Of a DNA stretch of 64,000 bases, positions 46,290-54,535 are shown one piece after another. The stretch lies in assembly GCF_016599855.1 (NCBI RefSeq), contig NZ_CP067041.1, positions 6,788,501 through 6,852,500 on the forward strand, given 5' to 3'. Source of the stretch: Bradyrhizobium diazoefficiens (GTDB lineage Bacteria; Pseudomonadota; Alphaproteobacteria; Rhizobiales; Xanthobacteraceae). The notes under the pieces were generated by a model, which worked only from the letters and a program-made list of their open reading frames with translations, did not search any database and had not been told where the DNA came from. The translations under genes were made by a program, and so were the position numbers. Within the stretch, counting starts at the first letter, position 1, and every line of letters begins with the position of its first letter.

Positions 46290-47960
46290 ATGGCCGAGCA
46301 TTCGACAGAGCAGGCTGACGTCATTGTCGTCGGCGGAGGACTATCGGGACTGGTGGCGGCGACCGAGATTGCCGACGCCGGCAAGCGCGTCATTGTCGTC
46401 GACCAGGAAGGCGAGCAGTCGCTCGGCGGCCAGGCATTCTGGTCGTTCGGCGGACTGTTTCTGGTCGATTCCCCCGAGCAACGCCGGCTCGGCATCAAGG
46501 ATTCCTTCGAGCTAGCGATGCAGGACTGGCTCGGCACCGCCGGCTTCGACCGCGACGAGGATTTCTGGCCGCGCCAATGGGCCGAAGCCTATGTCGCGTT
46601 CGCCGCCGGCGAGAAGCGCAACTGGCTGCGCGCGATGGGACATCGCGTCTTCCCCGTGGTCGGCTGGGCCGAGCGCGGCGGCTATGACGCGATGGGCCAC
46701 GGCAATTCAGTGCCGCGCTTTCACGTCACCTGGGGCACCGGGCCCGGCATCGTCGAGCCGTTCGAGCGCCGCGCGCGCGAGGCCGCGAAGAGCGGTCGGC
46801 TGATCTTCAGGTTCCGCCATCGTGTCGATGCGCTCTCCATCACTGACGGCACCGTGGACGGCGTCAGCGGCGCGATCCTCGCACCCGACAGTGTCGAGCG
46901 CGGCAAGAGCTCGTCGCGCAACGTGGTCGGCGAGTTTGCGCTGAAGGCGCAGGCCGTGATCGTGGCGTCCGGCGGCATCGGCGGCAACCACGAGCTGGTG
47001 CGGGCGAACTGGCCGAAGCGGCTCGGCGAGCCGCCGAAATTCATGATCTCAGGCGTGCCCGAGCATGTCGACGGCCGCATGATCGGCATCACGGAAAAGG
47101 CCGGCGCCCGGCTGATCAACCGCGACCGCATGTGGCATTACGTCGAGGGCATCCAGAACTGGTCACCGATCTGGCCGCGCCACGGTATCCGCATCCTGCC
47201 CGGCCCCTCCTCGATGTGGTTCGATGCCACGGGCACGCGGCTGCCGGCGCCGCTATTCCCGGGGTCCGACACGCTCGGCCAGCTCAAATATATCATGTCG
47301 ACCGGCTATGATTATTCCTGGTTCGTGCTGACGCAGGCCATCATCAAGAAGGAGTTTGCGCTGTCAGGCTCGGAGCAGAATCCCGATCTCACCGGCAAGA
47401 GCTGGCGCATGACCTTGCGCCGCGCCACCAACAAGGGCGCGCCGGCGCCGGTGGAGGCGTTCAAAAGCCACGGCGTCGACTTCATCGTGCGCGATAAGAT
47501 CGAGGATCTCGTCGCCGCCATGAACGAGCTTGCCGGCAACGATTTGCTCAAGCTCGAGCACATCAGGATGCAGATCGAGGCGCGCGACCGTGAGATCGCC
47601 AATCCTTACGTCAAGGATGCGCAGGTGATGAACATCCACAACGCGCGGCATTACATCGGCGACAGACTGATCCGCACGGCGTCCCCGCACCGCATTCTCG
47701 ATCCCGCGCAAGGCCCGCTGATCGCGGTCAAGCTCAACATCCTCACCCGCAAGACGCTGGGCGGCTTCGAGACCGATCTCGACTCCCGCGTGTTCGGCGC
47801 CGAAGGGCAAATCATTCCCGGGCTCTATGCGGTCGGCGAAGCCGCAGGCTTTGGCGGCGGCGGCGTGCACGGCTATCGCTCCCTGGAGGGCACCTTCCTC
47901 GGCGGCTGCCTGTTCTCGGGCCGTAACGCGGGCCGCGCCGCGGCGAAAGCGGTCAGCTGA
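46290..47960 (+). CDS. FAD-binding dehydrogenase (KsdD/fumarate-reductase-like)
   Basis: A 556-residue flavoprotein. The FAD site V-V-G-G-G-L-S-G-L-V-A-A (about residues 11-22) and E at the end of strand 2 region are clear, as is the C-terminal G-L-Y-A-V-G-E-A-A-G-F-G-G-G-G-V-H-G-Y-R-S-L-E-G. It belongs to the COG3573 group related to 3-ketosteroid dehydrogenase and fumarate reductase. The substrate is not known. A ribosome site (GGGGGG) lies before the ATG. It is a single gene, and no steroid-degradation genes are adjacent. Confidence 0.9.
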   Translation: MAEHSTEQADVIVVGGGLSGLVAATEIADAGKRVIVVDQEGEQSLGGQAFWSFGGLFLVDSPEQRRLGIKDSFELAMQDWLGTAGFDRDEDFWPRQWAEAYVAFAAGEKRNWLRAMGHRVFPVVGWAERGGYDAMGHGNSVPRFHVTWGTGPGIVEPFERRAREAAKSGRLIFRFRHRVDALSITDGTVDGVSGAILAPDSVERGKSSSRNVVGEFALKAQAVIVASGGIGGNHELVRANWPKRLGEPPKFMISGVPEHVDGRMIGITEKAGARLINRDRMWHYVEGIQNWSPIWPRHGIRILPGPSSMWFDATGTRLPAPLFPGSDTLGQLKYIMSTGYDYSWFVLTQAIIKKEFALSGSEQNPDLTGKSWRMTLRRATNKGAPAPVEAFKSHGVDFIVRDKIEDLVAAMNELAGNDLLKLEHIRMQIEARDREIANPYVKDAQVMNIHNARHYIGDRLIRTASPHRILDPAQGPLIAVKLNILTRKTLGGFETDLDSRVFGAEGQIIPGLYAVGEAAGFGGGGVHGYRSLEGTFLGGCLFSGRNAGRAAAKAVS

Positions 47961-48033
47961 TTACAGGCGGGCGCCACCCAGCAGAGTTCCCCCGTCAGCA
48001 GTGAACGGCGGGGGAACGCAAACACTTCACAGA

Positions 48034-48393
48034 TCAAGGCCTGCGACCGCGAGTAGGCCGGAGCGCCTGCTGCAGCGTGTGCTCTATATCGGACAATTGA
48101 TACAGCCGCAGCAACAGCAGCCGATTCAGCAACGCGGCCTGGCGTTGAAGTCTCTCACGCTCCGATCTGTCGCCGATTTTTTCGGCGAGGTCCTCCAACG
48201 CCCAGAGACATTTCTGCACCGTGTTAATATTTTTCCGCAGCGTTTCGCAATCTCTGCGGGCCTCCGCGAGGTGCTTTCTCACCTCGCCGGAGGGCAACGC
48301 GACGATATCGGCGCAAACGACGTCGGAAGTCGCGCCGCCGATGTCGATCGGCTTTTCCACTTGCTGCATCGGACTGCCCATGATGTGCTCCAT
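48034..48393 (-). CDS. Coiled-coil protein of unknown function next to a chemoreceptor
   Basis: A 119-residue protein without a known family that I recognise. Residues about 30-110 look like a long alpha-helical coiled coil (V-R-K-H-L-A-E-A-R-R-D-C, L-W-A-L-E-D-L-A-E-K-I, L-L-L-L-R-L-Y-Q-L). It starts five bases after the stop of the mcp gene and is very likely cotranscribed and coupled with it. Cysteines at V-V-C and R-D-C may be functional. A role as chemoreceptor accessory is inference. Confidence 0.6.
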   Translation of the reverse strand: MEHIMGSPMQQVEKPIDIGGATSDVVCADIVALPSGEVRKHLAEARRDCETLRKNINTVQKCLWALEDLAEKIGDRSERERLQRQAALLNRLLLLRLYQLSDIEHTLQQALRPTRGRRP

Positions 48394-48398
48394 GCATC

Positions 48399-50507
48399 TC
48401 AGGCTGCACGTACCGTGGTCAGGAATTTCTCGACCTCCGTTTGCAGTCGTGCGCTATCGTTCGACAGCATTTGCGCTGAGGCCAGCACCTGGCTTGAGGC
48501 CGAGCCGGTCTCCGTCGCCCCGTGCTTCACATCGGTAATGTTCGAGGCCACCTCGTGGGTGCCTTGCGCCGCCTGCTGGATGTTGCGGGAGATCTCCTGC
48601 GTCGCTGCCCCCTGTTCTTCGACCGCGGATGCGATTGCGTACGATATCTCCGAGATACGACCAATCGTTCCGCTGATCTCCTTGATCGCAACCACCGAGG
48701 CCTGGGTGGCCGCCTGTATGTCACCGATCTGATGGCTGATCTCCCCGGTCGCCTTCGCGGTCTGCTCGGCCAGCGCCTTGACCTCCGACGCAACGACGGC
48801 AAAGCCGCGTCCGGCTTCGCCGGCACGTGCCGCTTCGATCGTTGCGTTGAGGGCAAGGAGATTGGTCTGACCCGCAATCGTGTTGATGAGTTCGACCACA
48901 TCGCCGATACGGATTGCCGCATGCGATAGCTTGTTGACGCGATCGTTCGTCAGCTGTGCCTGATCTACGGCCGCGCCGGCAATCTTGGCGGCTTCCTGCA
49001 CCTGGCGGCTGATTTCAGTCACTGATGAAGTTAGCTCTTCGGTCGCGGAGGCAACCGATTGAACGTTCGTCGACGCCTCCTCGGAAGCGGCAGAGACCGT
49101 GCTGGAAAGGTGCTGTGTCGTCTCGGCTGTCCGGGTCAGCGTCTTGGCCGCCGCTTCGAGCTCCGTCGAGGACGATGACAGCGTCTCGACGATCTCCCCG
49201 ACCGCTTCCTCGAACTGACCGGCCAGCTTGTGCATTTCAGCCTTGCGCAGGGCGGCGGCGCGGGCTTCCGATTGCGCCTGTTCGGCTCGAAGGCGATCCG
49301 CTTCGATCATGTTGTCCTTGAAGACCTGAACTGCCTCGGCCATCTCGCCGATCTCGTCGGCCCGGCCCACGCCCGGGATCGCCGTGGAGGTGTCGCCACC
49401 GGCGAGCTTTCCCATGGCGGAGGTCATTCCCTTGATCGGGACCGCGATCGCGCCGGAGGTGAGCAAGGCAATCGCGCTGCTGAAGCCGAGACCTGCCGCA
49501 AGCAAGGCCCACAGGACTGCTCTCAGGAACGATATGTTCGCCTGCACCTCGTGGGTCTCTTCGGTAAGCATTCTGTTCTGATTGGACTTGATGCCGCCGG
49601 AGCGGGTGCCGTCGGCGCCCTTTGGCCCGTCCAGCAGATCAAGAATTTTGAGCGCGCGCGGCGCGGCTTCCGTCGCCAGAATGTGGACCGGCACATTCCA
49701 GTTCGCAGATTCCCTGAGAGTGAACATGTTCTCGTAGAGCGGAGCAAATTCGTCCCGAGCCTTCGTGATCTTCTCGAAAGAGGCCCGCTGGGACGGGGTG
49801 AGCAGGTCCTTTTTCGCACTGACCGCGGCGTAGCCTTTTTCGAAGCGTTCCCAGGGTTTGAAGAATTTGTCCTTGTCGGCCTTCTCACCTGACAGCAGGT
49901 ACATGCGAAGCTGAGCCGTCGCCGCAGCAAAATTGCCGCGCGTATCCGCCATGGATTTGAGCAGGCTTTTGCGCTCGGGCGTGGCTTCCAGGCCTTCCTC
50001 TTCATTGATGATTGTCGTGATCCCGGAGAAGATCGTTTCGGCACGCGGGCCGGCCTCGGTCACCAGGAGCTTGGTCGCCGGATACGCATCGGCGGTGAAC
50101 GCGATCGCCTCGGCTCTGTCCTGGGCTGCACGGAATTCCGAGAGCAGCGCCTTGACCTCGCCCCACTTGCGCTGATTCTCGGGGTTCGTGAACTGTGTGG
50201 CCTTTTCCTCGAAGGCAGCGACCGTGGCATCCATTTCCTTCCACATCGCCAGGCGATCGAGCTTGCCTTGCGGATTGCCCGTCAACAGATAGCCGCGCAA
50301 CGTCGCCAGCGTGGAATAAAGGTTGCCGACCATTTCGGTGCTTGCCAGCGCGACCGGCGTGCGCAGGTTCGTCATGCGATCGACGGTCGTTGAAATCCCA
50401 CCGACGGCGAACACGGTGTAGCCGACTGAAAGCGCGATGATGGCGCAGAGTGCGGCGAATCCGGCGATCAACCGGCCACGAATACGAAATTTGAAATGAA
50501 ACGGCAT
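48399..50507 (-). CDS. Methyl-accepting chemotaxis protein
   Basis: A 702-residue chemoreceptor. One transmembrane helix (about 12-32), a periplasmic ligand domain of about 290 residues that is helical (bundle type), a second transmembrane helix (about 330-352), a HAMP domain (about 353-406), and the signalling domain (about 440-700) with the conserved tip [19 protein letters not shown]. No C-terminal CheR-binding pentapeptide. ATG 50507 is preferred because GGAGG lies seven bases upstream. The neighbouring coiled-coil gene follows within five bases. Confidence 0.94.
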   Translation of the reverse strand: MPFHFKFRIRGRLIAGFAALCAIIALSVGYTVFAVGGISTTVDRMTNLRTPVALASTEMVGNLYSTLATLRGYLLTGNPQGKLDRLAMWKEMDATVAAFEEKATQFTNPENQRKWGEVKALLSEFRAAQDRAEAIAFTADAYPATKLLVTEAGPRAETIFSGITTIINEEEGLEATPERKSLLKSMADTRGNFAAATAQLRMYLLSGEKADKDKFFKPWERFEKGYAAVSAKKDLLTPSQRASFEKITKARDEFAPLYENMFTLRESANWNVPVHILATEAAPRALKILDLLDGPKGADGTRSGGIKSNQNRMLTEETHEVQANISFLRAVLWALLAAGLGFSSAIALLTSGAIAVPIKGMTSAMGKLAGGDTSTAIPGVGRADEIGEMAEAVQVFKDNMIEADRLRAEQAQSEARAAALRKAEMHKLAGQFEEAVGEIVETLSSSSTELEAAAKTLTRTAETTQHLSSTVSAASEEASTNVQSVASATEELTSSVTEISRQVQEAAKIAGAAVDQAQLTNDRVNKLSHAAIRIGDVVELINTIAGQTNLLALNATIEAARAGEAGRGFAVVASEVKALAEQTAKATGEISHQIGDIQAATQASVVAIKEISGTIGRISEISYAIASAVEEQGAATQEISRNIQQAAQGTHEVASNITDVKHGATETGSASSQVLASAQMLSNDSARLQTEVEKFLTTVRAA

Positions 50508-50965
50508 TGGCAATCCTCCAAAGCAATGGCAGCACTAGACGCGCTCGTGAAATCCCGCGGGCGGTGCCGCAGATGAGACGCGATCGTTTGACATGACCGG
50601 ATCAGGCGAGACGGCAGCATCGGCGCGGCAGTGATCTCGGATGAACCGACGCACGCCGATTCGATGATGTTGCGTCCCGACTATCCGAATACTACCGTTA
50701 GTTACAGATCCCCCGATTCCGACCCTGACGTGTGCGGCGATAGTCGCCAAAACTGGTTATTGCGACATTAAGCAAAATTTGTGCGCGAGATTTCACGCGC
50801 GCGCAAAAATTGCGGACCGCGTGGGTGCAAGAATCAAAGCACGAGGCGTTGCCAGGATTTTTTGCTTCTCAGTCGAGAGTGTGCCGCGCCAATGCCAAAA
50901 CTGATTGCGAAACGGACTCGATCACATTGACCTACTCAAAAATTAGGTGCGGCCGCGAACAGCTG
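50508..50965. other. Intergenic region upstream of the chemoreceptor gene
   Basis: A 458-bp gap between the mcp start and the end of the PAS-HTH gene. It is more AT-rich than the genome average from about 50690 to 50960 (for example repeated TTGCG, AAAATT and TTTTTTG stretches). I see no supported gene, RNA or sure promoter; it must contain the mcp promoter. Confidence 0.4.
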
Positions 50966-51004
50966 TTTGACGATTATCTTTGACGATTATCTTTGACGAT
51001 TATC
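50966..51004. repeat. Three perfect 13-bp tandem repeats
   Basis: TTTGACGATTATC occurs three times head to tail with no mismatch at 50966, 50979 and 50992. The stop codon of the PAS-HTH gene (TTA at 51000-51002 on the plus strand) lies in the third copy. The unit is not a multiple of three. Confidence 0.95.
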
Positions 51005-52007
51005 TTGGCCGTACCCCGGGCTTTCCGAAGCCGGGGAAGGTAAATTCGACACCTGCGGACGAAAGCACGCCGCTAAGCCTATCCAACGCCTCCTCAGGCA
51101 GTCGCAAAAGACCATTCTGCTCCTCAAGCCGGCGGATGACGGCGGCAGAGATCCCGGTTTGCGCGGCCAAATGCTTCACCGACCAGTTCAGGATACCACG
51201 CGCCGCACGCAATTGCGCACCCGTCAGCCTCGACGTCGCCGCGTGCTGGATCGAGAGGCGATCGTGGTGCACTTCGCTGGACGTTCCCAACCACTCCCGA
51301 ATGCTGCCATCCGGATGCGCGACAGGCACGGCCTTACAACGGTACCAGCGGTAGGATCCGTCTGACTGGCGCAACCGGTGTTCGACATCGTAGGGCCGCC
51401 CCGTTTCGGCCGCGGCCGCCCAACTCTGCAAGGCTGCTTCGCGCTCTTCTTCGTGGAGCAGATCCACCCAGCCCGTACCAAAGAACTTATCGGCTCCCGG
51501 TATCTTCTCCGCGTTCACCAACGCTGTGATCCGACCGCCCGAATTGCCGATCCACAACAACCCATCCACGACCTGAGCCAGAGCGGTGTAGCGCTCTGCA
51601 TCGACCTTGACGGGTTGCAGCAGCCGGCGTTGTTCAGTGATGTCGATGGCGACTCCGAGGACACATTCCGGTTCGCCGGCGGTATCCAGCAGCACCTCCG
51701 ATTCGACACGGATCCAGCGCAGCGCTCCATTCGGTCGTATGATGCGAAATTCGCCGTCGAGCAACGATTGATCGAGCACCAATTCGCTCGAACCGCGCCT
51801 CGGCCGGCGATCCTCCGGATGAATTCGTCTCTCGATCTCCGGAAAAGACGGAGCAATTCTGCGTGGATCCAGCCCTAGCAGGCTGAAGAACCCGCGCGAC
51901 CAAGCCATCTGGCCCGTGGCGTCGCAGCGCCAGACCCCAGCTCCAACCTTTTCCTCAATAAATACAAGTATATCGGATAGGTTGAGAAATTCTTCCAACT
52001 GAAGCAA
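51000..52007 (-). CDS. PAS-PAS-HTH (XRE) one-component regulator
   Basis: A 335-residue protein with two PAS domains: the first (about 30-135) has R-I-H-P-E-D-R and a PAC-like G-E-F-R-I-I-R-P-N-G-A-L-R-W; the second (about 145-260) has H-E-E-E-R and H-R-L-R-Q-S-D-G-S-Y-R-W-Y. The C-terminal 70 residues are an XRE helix-turn-helix starting L-T-G-A-Q-L-R-A-A-R-G-I-L-N-W-S, ending G-V-E-F-T-F-P-G-F-G-K-P-G-V-R. No ATG fits; TTG 52007 has GGAGG eight bases upstream, with TTG 52034 possible. PAS signals and targets are unknown. The combination of two PAS domains with a C-terminal XRE unit is not common. Confidence 0.82.
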   Translation of the reverse strand: MLQLEEFLNLSDILVFIEEKVGAGVWRCDATGQMAWSRGFFSLLGLDPRRIAPSFPEIERRIHPEDRRPRRGSSELVLDQSLLDGEFRIIRPNGALRWIRVESEVLLDTAGEPECVLGVAIDITEQRRLLQPVKVDAERYTALAQVVDGLLWIGNSGGRITALVNAEKIPGADKFFGTGWVDLLHEEEREAALQSWAAAAETGRPYDVEHRLRQSDGSYRWYRCKAVPVAHPDGSIREWLGTSSEVHHDRLSIQHAATSRLTGAQLRAARGILNWSVKHLAAQTGISAAVIRRLEEQNGLLRLPEEALDRLSGVLSSAGVEFTFPGFGKPGVRPR

Positions 52008-52171
52008 AGCAACAGCCTCCGTTGTGAAAACCAATGTTCAACTCTCAATTGCGGGGAGTTTAATACCTGTCTTTGACGTAGCTCAAGTTCCGCTCGCTGT
52101 CTTGTAATGCTTGGCGCGTCTTTTCCCGGGCGCGGCATCATTTCTGTGCAGCAAGCGGGATAAGTCCCCAA

Positions 52172-52415
52172 GATGATGGTCATGTCCTCGACTCCGGCAC
52201 CGCCGATGCAAAGCACGTCTACGTCACCAGCGTCTCCAATGGCGGTGCGATGGTGATGATGCTCGCTGCGCGCGCCGATCTGTTTGCGGCCGGCGCGAGC
52301 ATAATCATGAATCTAACCGACGAGGCCGCGGTCACGTGGCATCCGTCGCGGCCGAGGGTGGACACGGATCGACGGCGCCGAGACGATCTGGACCTTCTTC
52401 AGCCAGTTTCCTTAG
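52172..52415 (+). pseudogene. Decayed LpqC-like esterase (PHB depolymerase/feruloyl esterase family)
   Basis: Codons from 52172 read D-D-G-H-V-L-D, then K-H-V-Y-V-T-S-V-S-N-G-G-A (52205-52243) with the nucleophile S-x-S-N-G of LpqC-type alpha/beta hydrolases, and A-R-A-D-L-F-A-A-G-A-S-I-I-M-N-L. After V-T-W-H-P-S-R-P (about 52343) the frame is lost. In another frame I-D-G-A-E-T-I-W-T-F-F-S-Q-F-P ends at TAG 52413-52415, the expected C-terminus. Both N-terminal and central parts are missing. An apparent frame to 52516 continues past the shift and is not real. Confidence 0.75.
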
Positions 52416-52516
52416 GCGCGACGCATGCATCACCGGCGACGCATGCGCCGCCGGGGTGGCACAGAGCAAGCCGCTGCGCTAGACAGGGCCGCCATTCCCT
52501 TAAGGAGATCGCGTAA

Positions 52517-52867
52517 ATGAGCATTCAGCGTTTTGAAACCGGCCCGCGCATGAGCCAGGTCGTCGTGCACGGCGACACCGTGTATCTCGCCGGTGTCGTC
52601 GCCAGCAACGCGGCCGGCGAAAGTGTGACCAAGCAGACCCAGGACATCCTGAAGACAATCGACGGACATCTCGCCAAGGCCGGCACCAACAAGTCGAAGC
52701 TGCTGTCGGCGACGATCTATATCACCGACATGAAGACGTTCCAGGAAATGAACGCGGTGTGGGACGGCTGGGTGTCGCCCGGCAACACTCCGGCCCGCGC
52801 CACTGTCGAAGCAAAACTCGCTGCGCCCCAGTACACTGTCGAGATCATGGTGACCGCGGCGAAGTAA
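52517..52867 (+). CDS. ridA: RidA family protein
   Basis: A 116-residue RidA/YjgF/UK114-type protein that hydrolyses reactive enamine and imine intermediates. The family Arg is in T-P-A-R-A-T-V-E (about residues 93-100), and the G-D-T-V-Y-L-A-G-V-V and L-L-S-A-T-I-Y-I-T-D segments are conserved. A ribosome site AAGGAG lies ten bases before the ATG. It directly follows the esterase remnant and is itself intact. Confidence 0.9.
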   Translation: MSIQRFETGPRMSQVVVHGDTVYLAGVVASNAAGESVTKQTQDILKTIDGHLAKAGTNKSKLLSATIYITDMKTFQEMNAVWDGWVSPGNTPARATVEAKLAAPQYTVEIMVTAAK

Positions 52868-52891
52868 TTTCGCGAAAAAATTCACGCGCGC

Positions 52892-52930
52892 CTGAAGCGC
52901 GATGAGAACGTCATCGCGCTTCAGCTCTTT
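52892..52930 (+). terminator. Terminator-like hairpin after ridA
   Basis: A 14-bp perfect stem (52892-52905 with 52911-52924), 5-base loop GAACG, followed by CTCTTTG. It starts 25 bp beyond the ridA stop. Confidence 0.7.
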
Positions 52931-52934
52931 GTTG

Positions 52935-52983
52935 GCGCATGATCCGGTCGGGAAACCGCTTCACACTTTCCCGGATCATGCGC
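52935..52983. repeat. Palindromic repeat of the RIME-like type, family D
   Basis: GCGCATGATCCGGTCGGGAAA at the left and TTTCCCGGATCATGCGC at the right around CCGCTTCACAC. Such elements with a GATCCGGAAA core are widespread in rhizobial intergenic DNA. A related copy is at 60196. Confidence 0.75.
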
Positions 52984-53069
52984 ATGACCTCCGAGGTAAT
53001 CGATCAGCGCGCGCGAACCTTCGATAGTGACGGTCAGCCGATTCACGGCGCCACCGAAGGAGAAGATTC

Positions 53070-53435
53070 ATGACCGACCATGTCACCATCGCCCACCGCT
53101 ATATCGATCTCTGGAACGAACGCGCGCAGAATCGCCGCCGCGAATTGCTCAGTGAGAACTGGACGGCCGATGCAAGCTATGTCGATCCGCTGATGAAAGG
53201 CGACAGCCCGGACGGCATTGATGCCCTGATCGCCGGCGTCCAGCAGCGCTTTCCCGACTTCAAGTTCAAGCTGATCGGCGAACCCAGTGGCTACGGCGAC
53301 CATGTCCGCTTCAGCTGGGGTCTCGGTCCCGACGGTGTCGACAGCCCGATCAAGGGGACCGATTTCGCCGTGCTGAAGGGCGGAAAGATCAAGAGCATCA
53401 CGGGGTTTCTTGATCAGGTGCCTGCGGGCGCGTGA
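53070..53435 (+). CDS. NTF2-like / SnoaL-like polyketide cyclase family protein
   Basis: A 121-residue protein with the NTF2 cone fold order: helix I-A-H-R-Y-I-D-L-W-N-E-R, strand W-T-A-D-A-S-Y-V-D-P, then G-I-D-A-L-I-A-G-V-Q-Q-R-F-P-D-F-K-F and C-terminal strands. The P-D-F-K-F motif is shared by many SnoaL-like members. Ligand unknown. It has its own short upstream region with a palindromic repeat and terminator-like hairpin after ridA. Confidence 0.78.
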   Translation: MTDHVTIAHRYIDLWNERAQNRRRELLSENWTADASYVDPLMKGDSPDGIDALIAGVQQRFPDFKFKLIGEPSGYGDHVRFSWGLGPDGVDSPIKGTDFAVLKGGKIKSITGFLDQVPAGA

Positions 53436-53461
53436 GGCACGAGCGGTACCACGAACTCGAT

Positions 53462-53490
53462 CGTCGTCCCGGCGAAGGCCGGGACGACGC
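53462..53490. repeat. Palindromic intergenic repeat, family C (short)
   Basis: CGTCGTCCCGGC-GAAG-GCCGGGACGACG: one hairpin with a 12-bp stem. It lies between two convergent genes. Confidence 0.8.
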
Positions 53491-53513
53491 CATTTGTTGG
53501 GTGCGTACTCGGG

Positions 53514-54362
53514 TTACGCAATACGCAGCCGATACGCGGCCCCCGCATTCACCCCGAACGCCTTCTCGCGCACGTTCGCACCCAGCTTCGCCAGACACGC
53601 CTCCAGCGCGCCCTTGATGTCGCCGTAGCTGCCCGCCAGCAGACATACCGGCCAGTCCGAGCCGAAGATCAGGCGGTCCTCGCCAAAACAATTTGCCACT
53701 TGCTGGACGAAGGGAAACAGCCGCTCGGCGTCCCAATCGTTCCACTTCGCCTCCGTCGCAAGACCCGAGACCTTGCACCAGACATTGCCGCAGGCGGCAA
53801 GCGCGGCGATGCGATCGGACCATTCGGCGCTGCCGCCATTGGCGATCGGCGGCTTTGCCGCGTGGTCGAGCACGAAGCGTGCGTGCGGAAAGGCTTTTGC
53901 GGTCGCGATCGCGGCGGGCAATTCGCGGGTGCGGACGAGGAGGTCGTAGGCGAGACCGCGGGCGAACAACGCCGCCAGTCCACGCTGGACGTCGGCGCGC
54001 AACAGCCAGTCGGGATCGGCCTCGTCGTGGACCTGGTGCCGAATGCCGACCAGCTTTGCGCCGCCCGGCAAGGTGCGCAGGCGATCGAGCGTGATGCCGA
54101 GCGCAGCATCGGTCAGATCGGCCCAGCCGACGACACCAATGACCGAGGGCGTGGCATGCGCGATCCGCAAGAATTCCTCGGTCTCGTCAAGCGCGGAGCG
54201 GCACTGCACCACGATGCTGGCGTCGATGCCGTTCGCCTTCAGCAGCGGCGCGAGATCGGCGGGGCCGAAGGCGCGACGGATCGGCGCAAGCTCAGGTGCG
54301 TTCATCCAGGGATAATCCGCGCGTGCGGGATCCCAGAAATGCTGGTGAGCGTCGATCACCAC
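53514..54362 (-). CDS. Amidohydrolase (COG3618 TIM-barrel lactonase-like)
   Basis: A 282-residue metal-dependent hydrolase. The H-Q-H-F-W-D motif is at residues 6-11 (D-A-H-Q-H-F-W-D), W-C-K-V-S-G-L and F-G-S-D-W-P-V-C near residue 230-237 are conserved active-site regions. Relatives hydrolyse sugar lactones such as fuconolactone and rhamnonolactone, or 2-pyrone-4,6-dicarboxylate. It lies downstream of the xylose transporter genes on the same strand, though 173 bp separate them; a role in sugar lactone degradation fits but is inference. Confidence 0.85.
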   Translation of the reverse strand: MVIDAHQHFWDPARADYPWMNAPELAPIRRAFGPADLAPLLKANGIDASIVVQCRSALDETEEFLRIAHATPSVIGVVGWADLTDAALGITLDRLRTLPGGAKLVGIRHQVHDEADPDWLLRADVQRGLAALFARGLAYDLLVRTRELPAAIATAKAFPHARFVLDHAAKPPIANGGSAEWSDRIAALAACGNVWCKVSGLATEAKWNDWDAERLFPFVQQVANCFGEDRLIFGSDWPVCLLAGSYGDIKGALEACLAKLGANVREKAFGVNAGAAYRLRIA

Positions 54363-54472
54363 GGCTCACGCTCCGCCCGGCAGCGGCGCGAGCCGAGGCC
54401 GATCGCCGTAACATCGAGACCGTTAGCAAACCGCGTACGCTTCATGGCAATGTCCTTCCAATCCGCAAAGCA

Positions 54473-54505
54473 GCACTCCCTCCCCCGCGAGCGGGAGAGG
54501 GAGTG
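54473..54505. repeat. Half element of palindromic repeat family B
   Basis: GCACTCCCTCCCCCGCGAGCGGGAGAGGGAGTG: one hairpin only; the second half seen in other copies is missing. It lies between the transporter and amidohydrolase genes. Confidence 0.7.
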
Positions 54506-54535
54506 TAGCGCAGGAACGTCGGGCTGGTAACGTTC

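Noticed and set aside
52250..52516. Apparent small gene ending just before ridA
   Set aside because: It starts inside the esterase remnant and runs on in the wrong frame after the break; the C-terminal half is random.
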